The position numbers were made by a program, and so were the translations under genes. A stretch of DNA of 64,000 bases from CAXBNB01 sp049115735 (lineage in GTDB: Bacteria > Bacteroidota > Bacteroidia > Cytophagales > Cyclobacteriaceae), in assembly GCA_049115735.1 (NCBI GenBank), contig JAGDZP010000006.1:124001-188000 (forward strand). The letters run 5' to 3'. The notes beneath the pieces are model-generated. The model was not told where the DNA came from. It worked only from the letters and a program-made list of their open reading frames with translations, and did not search any database. Of this stretch, positions 45,319-55,074 are shown piece by piece; positions within the stretch are counted from its first letter, which is position 1; every line of letters starts with the position of its first letter.

Positions 45319-48213
45319 ATGATTCAATTCAATTTTCCCATGTACAAACTATTAACATCCATTCTATTGACGGCAATAATGTCGCTATTTGTAGTACCAG
45401 CTTTTTCAGCGACCATTATTCTCACCAGCGATCAACAGTTGAACGACCTCTTAGATCCTGATAAAAAGATAAACCTATCAACAGGTTTTACCACACGCTT
45501 TGCAAGTCTGAGGGAAATATGCGAAGCAGCCAAGAAAAAGGGTGATCATACCTTGACCATAGCATTTGACGAGTTTTTCAGGCAGTACAGAAACCAGGAG
45601 GCAACCGAACGAAAACTCACGCCGGATATGGATGAGTATGTAGACAAGATCAAAGTGATCGCTGATTTTGCCGCACGCTATGGTATGGGTATGGGTTTGA
45701 GCCTCCTGAGTCCGCTTGAACTAGGGCCTGCCTTTAAAAATCAAACTGGAGAAAATGGTTCATGGCTACACTACAAAGTGGGCCTTCGCGATCCACAAAC
45801 AGGAAAGTTTCATGTACCGCTGTGGCAACAATTGATTTGGTCTAATAACAAAGGTAATTTTTCATTGAAATTAAAAGGCTTCAGAGCATACGCCTTCAAG
45901 GAAAACCACCTTCCTGGAACACCATTTAAGGCTGTAGACAGGGATAATGTATCACCGTTGAAGAATGTCAAACTAGATGAGTGGAATATCGGTAAACCGG
46001 ATGGTGATGCCAGTAAGATGAACACCAATTCCTGGAGCTCGCCGACCGGTGCGAATACAAAAAGTGACAGGGCGAAAAGAGTAGCGGTGTATTCCGACGG
46101 TTCCGATGAATTGGCTGGCTATGACCGTGTCTTGGTTCTGTTGGAATATGAGGTTCCCGAAATGGAATATTTCAGTCCTAAAGCTTTGCCCTTCCTGAAA
46201 GGATTGTTGGACAAGTATAATGACAAGGGAATCAAAATACAGCATTTCTATTCTGATGAAATGCACATTCAACAAGACTGGATTTATTTTGAGCACCATG
46301 ACAATGGCCAGTTTTCTCAGCGCTACTACGCCCCGAGTATGGGGAAACTCTATGAAGAAAAATTTGGAGTGCCATTTGAGGAAAAGGACATTCTTTACTT
46401 TGGCTATGGGCCAGATATTGACACAAAAAATGCAACCGCTCCGAAGAATATCCAGTATGTTTTTGGCCCATCAAAAGAAGAAATCAACAGAACCTATCTC
46501 TTCAGGGATCGATATTACAAACTGCTCAATAATCATGTGGTGGACTTATTCAAGGAGGCAAAACAATATGCGAGCGAAATATTCGGTGTAGATGATTTTG
46601 GGACATTCGGTCATTCATCATGGGCTGAAAGCCCGACTGTTGACTTGTGGAATATTGGAAAGAATGAACTGCATGCATATAAGTATGAGTACACGCCCAA
46701 TTTTATTTGGGGCAATACAGTACAACAAGCATCCGCCGCTTGCTACGACTACTTCAAATGGGGCGAATACCTGGAACCAACCAGAAACGATTTTGCGGAG
46801 TTGGGTTGGAATGATAGGAATTACTACGGTGCAGCCATGTCTGCCTCGATTGGTGTATTGAACCGAATACCAAGATCATATCCGGCATTTTGGGGTATGC
46901 CCCAAAAAGTAAAAGAAAGAAAAGCAGCAATTAATGACGCTTACGGCGGAAGGATCAAATCAAAGTCCCTGGATAAAATAACCGGCGGAGTACATCGGGA
47001 CGTGGATGTGCTGATCCTTTATCCAATGAACCTGGTAGCTGTAGAAGAACGCTTTGGAAGTTGGATGACCCAGTACGGTTATGCCAATTTTATTACCGCT
47101 GAAAAGCTCTTGGAGCTTGGCACTGTTACAGATCAGGGCAAGATACAGGTTAAAGACAAACAGTACTCATCCGTTGTTGCGCTGTTCGAGCCACTGCCGC
47201 AGAAGGGTTTGTTGGGAATGATGAGCCAATTGAAAAGCAAGGGTGGTAAAGTGTTTTGGTTTGGCCCACCTCCTGTAGTTGATGGTAGTGGTGCAAACTG
47301 TTTGGCTGAATGGGAAGGCCTTTTTGGGGTTAAGTATTCATCGGATAATCTGACAGGACGATTGGCGCCAGGAATGAGAGTGGATTTCGCTAACGAGCTG
47401 AAGCAGATACCAAGTCAATATATATTGACGGATTTTGTCATCGATCATGTATATCAGATAGAAGCAGGGGCCGGGAGCTCGGAATTGGCCTATTGCGACA
47501 ATCAGTTGGTAGGTGCTGGAAAAGATGGTGCCTATTACTTTGGCTTTCGTCCACGAGATGATCAGTCAGCAAGCCTGGGCTATGAGACCCGGACCTTATT
47601 CGAAATTTTGGATAAACTAGGAGCCTATCCCTCTACAGGAAAATTTGCTGCAATGAATGACAATACCGAGCATATTTCCAGGACGACTAACTATTTGGCG
47701 ACCCACTTTCCCAATGGCTCGACAGCCATTGTTCGTCATTATAAAAATCATAGAGAGACCTGGCCTGGTGGATTCTCCAGAAATGATGAAGAAGATGCGA
47801 AAGTATTGGCCGAAAACCCACTCCCGTCTGCAGATATTGATATTCAGAATTTTAAAGTAAATGGCCATGAAGTAGCTTTTAAAGGATACCTGAACATGGC
47901 TTTTAGGACTGATGATAAAAATCAGCTGACAGCTTTCGAGGGACGAAAATGCAAAGACGTAAAAGTAGATGGGGTCACCTATACATTCTCTGAGTTACCA
48001 ATTGAAAAAATAGCATTTAACCAATCTGCAAACTCTTATGAGATTTTGGTAGAAGGGGAGGGAAAAGTTTCTATTCCTGTTTTACTCAAGGCTAAAAAAG
48101 TATTTCGTCTTTATGACCACAAAAACAAGAGACTGAAATATACCATGAATGGAAACATGATGGAGTTTGAAGTAAACTCGAAATCCTCAGGAAAGTGGCT
48201 GACACTAAAATAA
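45319..48213 (+). CDS. Unclassified secreted glycoside-hydrolase-like protein
   Basis: A 964-residue protein with a signal peptide (VPAFSA, about residue 31; the start could also be the ATG at 45340). I do not recognise the family. The N-terminal 430 residues have barrel-like beta/alpha spacing with candidate active-site acids in HFYSDEMHI and in SWAESPTVD. The region near 555-700 (VDVLILYPMNLVAVEERFG to FWFGPPPVVDG) looks like the amidotransferase-like domain that follows the barrel in GH42 and some rhamnosidase families. A C-terminal beta domain ends in KSSGKWLTLK. The domain order fits a GH42- or GH106-related enzyme. It lies between the fusion protein and a sulfatase. Confidence 0.6.
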   Translation: MIQFNFPMYKLLTSILLTAIMSLFVVPAFSATIILTSDQQLNDLLDPDKKINLSTGFTTRFASLREICEAAKKKGDHTLTIAFDEFFRQYRNQEATERKLTPDMDEYVDKIKVIADFAARYGMGMGLSLLSPLELGPAFKNQTGENGSWLHYKVGLRDPQTGKFHVPLWQQLIWSNNKGNFSLKLKGFRAYAFKENHLPGTPFKAVDRDNVSPLKNVKLDEWNIGKPDGDASKMNTNSWSSPTGANTKSDRAKRVAVYSDGSDELAGYDRVLVLLEYEVPEMEYFSPKALPFLKGLLDKYNDKGIKIQHFYSDEMHIQQDWIYFEHHDNGQFSQRYYAPSMGKLYEEKFGVPFEEKDILYFGYGPDIDTKNATAPKNIQYVFGPSKEEINRTYLFRDRYYKLLNNHVVDLFKEAKQYASEIFGVDDFGTFGHSSWAESPTVDLWNIGKNELHAYKYEYTPNFIWGNTVQQASAACYDYFKWGEYLEPTRNDFAELGWNDRNYYGAAMSASIGVLNRIPRSYPAFWGMPQKVKERKAAINDAYGGRIKSKSLDKITGGVHRDVDVLILYPMNLVAVEERFGSWMTQYGYANFITAEKLLELGTVTDQGKIQVKDKQYSSVVALFEPLPQKGLLGMMSQLKSKGGKVFWFGPPPVVDGSGANCLAEWEGLFGVKYSSDNLTGRLAPGMRVDFANELKQIPSQYILTDFVIDHVYQIEAGAGSSELAYCDNQLVGAGKDGAYYFGFRPRDDQSASLGYETRTLFEILDKLGAYPSTGKFAAMNDNTEHISRTTNYLATHFPNGSTAIVRHYKNHRETWPGGFSRNDEEDAKVLAENPLPSADIDIQNFKVNGHEVAFKGYLNMAFRTDDKNQLTAFEGRKCKDVKVDGVTYTFSELPIEKIAFNQSANSYEILVEGEGKVSIPVLLKAKKVFRLYDHKNKRLKYTMNGNMMEFEVNSKSSGKWLTLK

Positions 48214-48231
48214 TATAAATCATAGTAGAAA

Positions 48232-49821
48232 ATGAAATTCAAATTAACACTCATGTTTTTGAAACAACTTCCGCTTTTTCTTTTAACAATACTGCTACTA
48301 TCCTGTCGAGATAAAGCGCCTGAGCGTCCTAACTTCATAATCATTTTCGACGATCAGCACAATTCCAAACACATGGGGTGGACAGGTCTTGGGGAAGGTA
48401 TTAAAACACCTAATATGGATAGACTGGCAGCACAGAGCATAACTTTCACCAATGCCTACACCAGTTGCCCGGTTTGCGCACCAGCCAGGCACTCAGTTTA
48501 CACAGGGCATTATGCCTCCCGTCACGGCGTAATCATGAATGACAGGCCATTGTCTGAAGAAATTCCTACTTTGATGGAACTGCTGGCCGAATCGGGTTAT
48601 ACAACGGCCAATGTCGGCAAGATGCACTTTGCTCCATATAATGAGCGGCATGGGTTCCAGTATGTGCTCAACCACGAATTCTTTGCCGATAACGCTGGTA
48701 TTTCCCATTTTCGTCCTTGGCTTGATCGTGAAGCAAAAAAAAGAGGGCTCAAAGCAGAAAGATATCCTCATTGGAGTCAGGCTGATCCCTCCAGTGACTG
48801 GTTATTTGAAGTGAATAGCCTGAGTTTCGAACACGACGTGCCTATTGAGTTGACCTCCGAACACTGGGTGACCGACAATTCCATTGCATTCATCGAGGAT
48901 CAATTGAAACAACGACCAGGCAAACCTTTTTTGCTTCATGCCAGCTATTTCGCACCCCACCATCCTTATGGTGTAGTGGAGGAATTCAACACCTACAAGC
49001 CAGAAGACATGAAAATACCTCCCAGTTGGACAGAAGAAAAAGCCAATGATTTTGGAAACATAAATCAGCAAAAAAAGGATTTTCCCTTGTCAAAGAAAGA
49101 TTACCAAAAATTAAAAGCCACTTATTTTGGTTTCATTTCCCAGCTGGATTATGAAATGGGACGCTTGCTCGATTTCATAGACAGTAATGATGAATTGGCC
49201 CGAAATACCATCATTGTTTTCATCACCGACCATGGCGATCGAATGGGTGAACACGGCATGTTGTACAAAGGGGGAGAAGGAGCCATGCTGGAAGGATCTG
49301 TCGGCATACCCTTTATGCTAAGGTGGCCGGGAAAAAAACCCAGGATGGAAAAAACCCCCGTCTCTCACATCGATATCATGCCAACCTTCTTGAAGGCAGC
49401 CGGAATAAAACCGGAATCCGACCTTCCAGGAATAGACCTCAAAACGGTTGTGGAGTCAAAGGATATAGAAAATACCTGGAAAGACCGGACGGTAATCTCC
49501 GAATGGCTAAGCCCTTTACCCTTCAGATACATTATGGCCAGAAAAGGGAAGCACAAGTTTGTGGCTGATAACAGCAACGGGATGTTTCCTGATATGCAAT
49601 ACGAATTGTACGACATGGAAGCCGATACCTGGGAGATGGAGAATTTGGCTTATGAACCGGGATATGAATCCCTGGTGAAAGAATTCGAAAAAACAGTGTT
49701 GGCCCATTACAACGAACAAAAGGAATTTCTCCCGGCTACAATGCCCCCAGCTACCCCAAGAAGTAAATGGGACATCCAATTTCCTTTTAAGCCCTGGGAA
49801 CAAACAAAAGCACTGAAATGA
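48232..49821 (+). CDS. Sulfatase, lipoprotein
   Basis: A 529-residue sulfatase. Lipobox LLSC (Cys25); IFDDQHN near 38-44 in place of ADDLG; core C-A-P-A-R at 82-86; GKMHFAP instead of GKWHLG; ITDHGDRMGEHGM as the second metal loop. The DDQHN and DHGD pair belongs to the branch of sulfatases that includes choline- and iduronate-sulfatase-like enzymes, so the sugar may differ from that of the SDNG-type sulfatases in this window. Its last 4 bp overlap the longest reading frame of the next sulfatase, though the likely start of that gene is 84 bp downstream. Confidence 0.93.
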   Translation: MKFKLTLMFLKQLPLFLLTILLLSCRDKAPERPNFIIIFDDQHNSKHMGWTGLGEGIKTPNMDRLAAQSITFTNAYTSCPVCAPARHSVYTGHYASRHGVIMNDRPLSEEIPTLMELLAESGYTTANVGKMHFAPYNERHGFQYVLNHEFFADNAGISHFRPWLDREAKKRGLKAERYPHWSQADPSSDWLFEVNSLSFEHDVPIELTSEHWVTDNSIAFIEDQLKQRPGKPFLLHASYFAPHHPYGVVEEFNTYKPEDMKIPPSWTEEKANDFGNINQQKKDFPLSKKDYQKLKATYFGFISQLDYEMGRLLDFIDSNDELARNTIIVFITDHGDRMGEHGMLYKGGEGAMLEGSVGIPFMLRWPGKKPRMEKTPVSHIDIMPTFLKAAGIKPESDLPGIDLKTVVESKDIENTWKDRTVISEWLSPLPFRYIMARKGKHKFVADNSNGMFPDMQYELYDMEADTWEMENLAYEPGYESLVKEFEKTVLAHYNEQKEFLPATMPPATPRSKWDIQFPFKPWEQTKALK

Positions 49822-49904
49822 GACAGAAATTAATCCCTTATTCATTTAGAAATTTACCCCCAACTTGTGTGAAGGGGATCATAGACTTAAAGTCATACGT
49901 AATC

Positions 49905-51395
49905 ATGAAATCTAAATTTCAAACAAAGAACAAGTTCCTTTTTACAATTTTATTTTCAGTAATCCTGCTGGCAAATACTAACGCCCAAAAAATCAGCCAA
50001 CCCAATGTACTGTTCATCATGATTGATGACTTGGGCTGGAAAGACGTAGGGTTTATGGGAAGTACCTATTATGAAACTCCCAATGTGGATGCTCTTGCAG
50101 AAAGTGGCATGTCATTCATGAATGCTTATAGTGCAAGCCCGCTATGCTCTGCCACCAGAACGAGTATTATGTCTGGGACATGGCCTGCTCGAAATGGACT
50201 CACCTCTGCTGCTGGACATTTAAAGGAAGTAAGTTATAAATCGACGCTTCAGGAAAACGTGGGTTCAGGATTCAAGGCTATTCAAGCCATAAGTGCCAGC
50301 CGAATTAAACCGGAATACTATACCATGGCGCAGGCTTTCAAAGATGGAGGCTACACTACTGGCCACATTGGAAAATGGCATATTGGTGATGGGCCAAGTA
50401 ATCCATTGAATCAGGGGTTTGATGTCGATATCCCTCATACCAATGCACCCAGTCCATTGCCCAATGGATGGTTTGCTCCCTGGCCGGTATGGGAAGGTGA
50501 AGGGAAAAAAGGGGATCATTTGGAAGACCGAATGGCTGAAGAAGCGGTGAATTTTCTTAAGAACAACAATCCCAAAAAAACTGGCAAACCATTTCTGCTC
50601 GATTACTGGGCATTTTCCGTTCATTCGCCCTGGAAGGCCAAAAAGGAGATCATTGAAAAGTATGAGAAAAAAGCTAACTACTATGAGGCTCAGCACTCAG
50701 CCGTCTATGCCGCTATGGTCGAAATCATGGACCAGGCAGTCGGTAGGTTGATGAATACCCTGAAAGAAGAAGGTTTGATTGAGAGCACCATTGTTATTTT
50801 TTACTCGGATAATGGTGGGTGGTTCAAAAGTGCCAGCAGATTTGTCGATCCGGATTACGTACATCAGCCATTGGGCAGCAATTATCCCTTGAGAGATGGC
50901 AAGGCGTCAATTTATGAAGGCGGTACCCGGGTTCCATTATCTATTTCCTGGCCTGGCCAAATCAAGGCTGGAAGCATGAACCATCAAGCGATTGTATCGA
51001 GTGTGGATATCTATCCCACGTTGGTGGTTCTCTGCGGTATTAAGGCCAAACAGGAAACTCAACTTGACGGAGTAAGCATCAAACCAGCATTGATGGGCAA
51101 GGACTTGGAGCGGGATGAAATCTACTGCCACTTTCCTCATTATATACCGTCAACAGGAAATGTACCTTCTTCTTATGTGAGAAAAGGAGATTGGAAGCTG
51201 ATTAAACATTACTATGATAATGATGATCAAACGCACAGATACGAACTCTTCAACCTTCATACAGATATAGGAGAAACCATCAATTTAGCTAAGGTTTATC
51301 CGAATAGAGTAGAGGAATTGAGTCTGCTGATTGAGAAGCACCTTGATGAGACAGGTGGTGTTGAACCTATTGCTAATCCTGAGTATAACGATTAA
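49905..51395 (+). CDS. Sulfatase, secreted
   Basis: A 496-residue sulfatase counted from the ATG at 49905, which starts a normal signal peptide (MKSKFQTKNKFLFTIL to TNAQ). The ORF can be extended to 49818, overlapping the previous gene, but the added 29 residues (with PPTC) look untranslated. Landmarks: MIDDLGWKD near 39-47, core C-S-A-T-R at 81-85 (the Cys-x-Ala form), GKWHIGDGPS, WAFSVHSPW, YSDNGGW. The set IDDLGWKD with SDNGGW is typical of exo-sulfatases acting on monosulfated sugars. It follows a sulfatase of a different branch and precedes the second propeller. Confidence 0.93.
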   Translation: MKSKFQTKNKFLFTILFSVILLANTNAQKISQPNVLFIMIDDLGWKDVGFMGSTYYETPNVDALAESGMSFMNAYSASPLCSATRTSIMSGTWPARNGLTSAAGHLKEVSYKSTLQENVGSGFKAIQAISASRIKPEYYTMAQAFKDGGYTTGHIGKWHIGDGPSNPLNQGFDVDIPHTNAPSPLPNGWFAPWPVWEGEGKKGDHLEDRMAEEAVNFLKNNNPKKTGKPFLLDYWAFSVHSPWKAKKEIIEKYEKKANYYEAQHSAVYAAMVEIMDQAVGRLMNTLKEEGLIESTIVIFYSDNGGWFKSASRFVDPDYVHQPLGSNYPLRDGKASIYEGGTRVPLSISWPGQIKAGSMNHQAIVSSVDIYPTLVVLCGIKAKQETQLDGVSIKPALMGKDLERDEIYCHFPHYIPSTGNVPSSYVRKGDWKLIKHYYDNDDQTHRYELFNLHTDIGETINLAKVYPNRVEELSLLIEKHLDETGGVEPIANPEYND

Positions 51396-51534
51396 CTACT
51401 GATAAGATACCAAGTGAATAGTTCTAGGGACTTTGAAATATCTGACTTAATAAAATAGTAAACAACCCTCAATGAAATAGAAAAATTACTGGTTGGAGAA
51501 TTTAGTCAGACAGCAGTGTTAAAAAAAATAGAAT

Positions 51535-52602
51535 ATGAAACTGATACGATCACTAATTATTGGAATTTGTGCCATCGCATCGTCCACACTTCTCGCCCAA
51601 GAAAGACCTCTTCCGGGTGACCAACCGGTGTGGACTTTAACCGAATACCCCGACCACATTCGTCAGCTTACTCATTTTGGTGAGCGCGCGGATTGGTCGC
51701 ACGATGGGAAGAAAATTCTCTTTGTGGGACGCACCTTTGGGGATGTCTACGAGGTGGAGGTGGAGACTGGCATTATTACTCCGGTCACTCATCACTACTA
51801 TCACGGTGGATATACCAGGGCTCTCTACCTGGTCAATGGCGATATATTGCTCTCTGGTCCCCATCAGTTCAATCCAGATGCTGCATTTGAATGGAGACGC
51901 TGGAGGTGTGAATTATGGGTATTGGATAAATCATTAAAGACTCCTCCCCAAAAGCTTGGCACCTACTGCTTTGAAGGACCGTGTGTCTCCAGAACTCAGA
52001 TGAAGATTGCATGGACACAAAATTATGGACAGGAAAAGGTTTCTGAAGGAAGGTTTGTAATCTGGGAGGCCGATATTGATTATAGTTCCGGCAAACCCCA
52101 GTTGGACAATCAGCATTTGGTCATCGACAACACCCATCAGGGCATTGAAGGAGCCGTGCTAGAGGTTCAGAATTACCGTCCTCCGGAGGAGAAAGAGATT
52201 ATTTTTCAGTCCACCATCGGGGTGGAGACTTTCGGATACCATACAGAAACAGGTAAACTCACCAATTACAGCCTTGCACTAGAGACCCATGAAGAACCCG
52301 AGGGGATCTTTCCTGATGGAAAACATATCCTGGTTGAAAGCGATCGGTTGGCCTCTAAAGGTACATGGGCCACCAATGTGGATTTCTATAAACTGGTATT
52401 GGACGGGAGTGGAAAAACAGAACGTCTCTCTTTTTTTGCAGAGAGTGGAGAATACCGCGGCACCAATCCGGTTGTCAGCGATGATGGTAGGTACATTGCA
52501 TTCCAGGTATCGCCCTCCACCGCCGAAGCAGGGGTCGGTATTGGGATTTTTGTGTATGATATTGAAGCTGCAAAAACATATAATAGAACACTCAAAAAAT
52601 AA
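51535..52602 (+). CDS. Secreted small beta-propeller, paralogue of 15306-16364
   Basis: A 355-residue protein with a signal peptide (TLLAQE, about residue 22). It aligns with the propeller at 15306 over its whole length and keeps GERADWSHDGKKILF, THHYYHGGY, GPCVSRTQMKIAW, EEPEGIFPDGKH and NPVVSDDGRYIAFQV, so the two are full paralogues, not shared repeats only. The repeated D-G-K/R turns mark blades of PD40/TolB type. The histidine cluster and acidic turns could bind a metal or a sulfated/uronic sugar; lyase, epimerase or binding roles are all possible. It follows a sulfatase by 140 bp, and a 229-bp gap with nothing recognisable comes next. Confidence 0.7.
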   Translation: MKLIRSLIIGICAIASSTLLAQERPLPGDQPVWTLTEYPDHIRQLTHFGERADWSHDGKKILFVGRTFGDVYEVEVETGIITPVTHHYYHGGYTRALYLVNGDILLSGPHQFNPDAAFEWRRWRCELWVLDKSLKTPPQKLGTYCFEGPCVSRTQMKIAWTQNYGQEKVSEGRFVIWEADIDYSSGKPQLDNQHLVIDNTHQGIEGAVLEVQNYRPPEEKEIIFQSTIGVETFGYHTETGKLTNYSLALETHEEPEGIFPDGKHILVESDRLASKGTWATNVDFYKLVLDGSGKTERLSFFAESGEYRGTNPVVSDDGRYIAFQVSPSTAEAGVGIGIFVYDIEAAKTYNRTLKK

Positions 52603-52831
52603 AAAGAGGTTAAGCATATGAATGATTTAATAGTGATGAAGAATTGGAAATAATACTAAGCTGATATAGCACAATGAAAGAATTGCAATCAAATGAAAAA
52701 AGGTTTATTGCGGAGTAGTGGAACTTATGGTTTATGCCATATCATCGAACAAGCAGGTAAATTCAATCTAGGTGGCCGAGGGCCAGTGACTTGAGAACCA
52801 TTCAATTTATTGTGATATAAATCTGAGAGAA

Positions 52832-55054
52832 ATGAAACAATACATAACACGTAGATCGTTTGTCAGAACCACGGGAATAGCCGCCGGCCTTGCACCATTT
52901 GTTCCCTCAATGGGAGCCATAGAAGGATACCGTGTGCCGGGAACTGACCCCAGGATTCCTCAGATTCCTTATGGAGCTGTCTATTTTAGGAAGTCAAATC
53001 CTCCTCCCGAAGACTGGGAGCAAGACTACAAGACTGCCTCGGAAGATGGGGTCAACACTTTCAGGCACTGGTTTATTTGGTCGTCCATCGAGACGTCCCC
53101 GGGTGTTTACGACTGGAAGGACTATGACAGTCAAATGGAGCTTGCGTACAAATATGGTATCCGGACTGTCATAGCCGAAATGACAGCCTTGGTTCCACAA
53201 TGGATTTTTGATCGCTACCCTGAAGTTCTCTATGTGGATGACCAGGGTAGGCGTCCGGTAAGCGGAATATCACCTGCCACAGCCACAGGGGGGCATGCCA
53301 AAGGGAATGCCGGTGCTATATGTATGAATACAAAAGTCGGCAGGGAATTGATCGGTTCGTTCCTTGAAGCATTGGCCGAAAGATATAAGGGCCATCCTTC
53401 CCTGATGGCTTATGATGTCTGGAATGAATGTTTTTACCAGCCCGATATCTGCTTTCATGAAGCTACCAGGCAGGCCTTTATAGAATGGCTGAAAGAGAAA
53501 TACGATAGCCTGGCTGATCTGAAAAAGGCGTGGAGGAGATTCTCACTTGGCGCATGGGAGCAGGTTCAAATTCCAAAATCCACCTGGCCCTGGCCCGAAT
53601 GCCAGGATTGGGTGTATTTCAGAAAGGACAACTTCTATGATAACATGCAATGGAAGGTAGATCTCCTGCGCGGAGTGGACCCGGATGTCCTGATGACGGC
53701 TCACGGGATAGGAAACAGTATCGACTGGGTCTTTTCGCATGGCTCTGATCATTGGGAGGCTGCAAGTCATGTACAATCCTATGGATTTACATTCGTCCAG
53801 ACAAGGGAAGGCAATGATCCAATTAGCCAATGGCATTCAGTTGACCTGGTGAGAGCGGGATCGAGGGGAAAACCATTTTGGCATTCTGAAGCCCAGGCCG
53901 GTCCTTCCTGGTACGCAAGTATGATGGGACGGGAGAAGGAGGATGGTCGTATTGCTGATCCAGAAGATGTACGAATCTGGAATATGATCACTTTGGCCGC
54001 CGGAGGCAGGGGCATATTATATCCCCGTTGGCGACCATTACTGGATGGTCCTCTGCATGGAGCCTTCGGCCCCTACAGTATGGACGGAAGCAGAAATAAA
54101 CGGAGTGCTGAGATGAGCCGGGTGGCAAAATGGGCCAATGATCCGGCAAGTAAATCCCTTTTCGAAGCTCAACCAGTAAAAGGGGATTTGGGAATCCTGT
54201 TCCTGCATGAAACTGCTTCGCACAGCTACCTTACCAAGGATACTTCCGGAGGTCATTGGTATCCGAAAGCGCTCAAGGGCGCCTGCCGGGGATTTATCCT
54301 TAACAACCTGCAGGCCGACTGGGTCCACCCGGATGATCTGGATGAATACGATGTGCTCTACCTCCCTTATCCGGTAGCCATTACTGAACAGCATGCAAAC
54401 TTGATAAAGGAGTGGGTCCGAAAGGGAGGAACGTTGATCTCCGAAGGTTGCCCGGGCTATTTCGCGGGGAATCTGCATGTTGGTGAGACCCAGCCCAATA
54501 TGGGATTTGATGAACTTTTCGGCGCGGTGGAAATAAATGTAGAATTCATGCCAGATATTGATACCCCTTTCAGGCTGGAAGGAATCGAATCAGTATTTAT
54601 GGGAGGTGGATACAAGCAAGAATACCGGCTGGAAAAAGGGACCGCCATGGCCTGGTACGAGGATGGGGCGGTTGCAGCGGTCAGTCATCGTTTTGGCAAA
54701 GGCCGGACGTTGCTTATAGGCACCCATCCATCCATCCACTGCCATAGGGTGAAAGGGGGGATCAACACCGGGTATTTCAAGGAAATTTTTAGGTTCTCTA
54801 AACGCGAACAATTGGTATCGACTTCCAACCCGGCTATTCAGGCCAGGTTGCACAGGAAGGATAAGAACTACTTTCTCTGGATCGTCAATCCCACGAGAGA
54901 AGTGCAGGAAAGCGGCATCAAGATCTCAGATGCACTTGGTAAAATGAAATTTGTTGCTTCCCACTGGAATGAATATCACACAGATGTAACTGATAATTCC
55001 TTAGGCGCAAAAGTGCCAGCCAGGGACGTAATCATTCTTGAGTTTGGAACATGA
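52832..55054 (+). CDS. GH42-like glycosidase with Tat-type signal
   Basis: A 740-residue protein starting MKQYITRRSFVRTTGIAAGL, a twin-arginine signal. The catalytic barrel has AYDVWNECF with Glu199 as acid/base and FWHSEAQAG with Glu353 as nucleophile, both at GH42-like places. An amidotransferase-like domain follows (YDVLYLPYPVAITEQHANLI, GGTLISEGCPGYF) and a short beta domain ends the chain. GH42 enzymes hydrolyse beta-galactosides and related sugars. Base composition is richer in G+C than most of the window, and the gene overlaps the longest reading frame of the next gene by an ATGA. The Zn-binding cysteines of GH42 are only partly present (Cys200 and Cys207). Confidence 0.85.
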   Translation: MKQYITRRSFVRTTGIAAGLAPFVPSMGAIEGYRVPGTDPRIPQIPYGAVYFRKSNPPPEDWEQDYKTASEDGVNTFRHWFIWSSIETSPGVYDWKDYDSQMELAYKYGIRTVIAEMTALVPQWIFDRYPEVLYVDDQGRRPVSGISPATATGGHAKGNAGAICMNTKVGRELIGSFLEALAERYKGHPSLMAYDVWNECFYQPDICFHEATRQAFIEWLKEKYDSLADLKKAWRRFSLGAWEQVQIPKSTWPWPECQDWVYFRKDNFYDNMQWKVDLLRGVDPDVLMTAHGIGNSIDWVFSHGSDHWEAASHVQSYGFTFVQTREGNDPISQWHSVDLVRAGSRGKPFWHSEAQAGPSWYASMMGREKEDGRIADPEDVRIWNMITLAAGGRGILYPRWRPLLDGPLHGAFGPYSMDGSRNKRSAEMSRVAKWANDPASKSLFEAQPVKGDLGILFLHETASHSYLTKDTSGGHWYPKALKGACRGFILNNLQADWVHPDDLDEYDVLYLPYPVAITEQHANLIKEWVRKGGTLISEGCPGYFAGNLHVGETQPNMGFDELFGAVEINVEFMPDIDTPFRLEGIESVFMGGGYKQEYRLEKGTAMAWYEDGAVAAVSHRFGKGRTLLIGTHPSIHCHRVKGGINTGYFKEIFRFSKREQLVSTSNPAIQARLHRKDKNYFLWIVNPTREVQESGIKISDALGKMKFVASHWNEYHTDVTDNSLGAKVPARDVIILEFGT

Positions 55055-55074
55055 ACTGTCAGAAGTATAACCAT

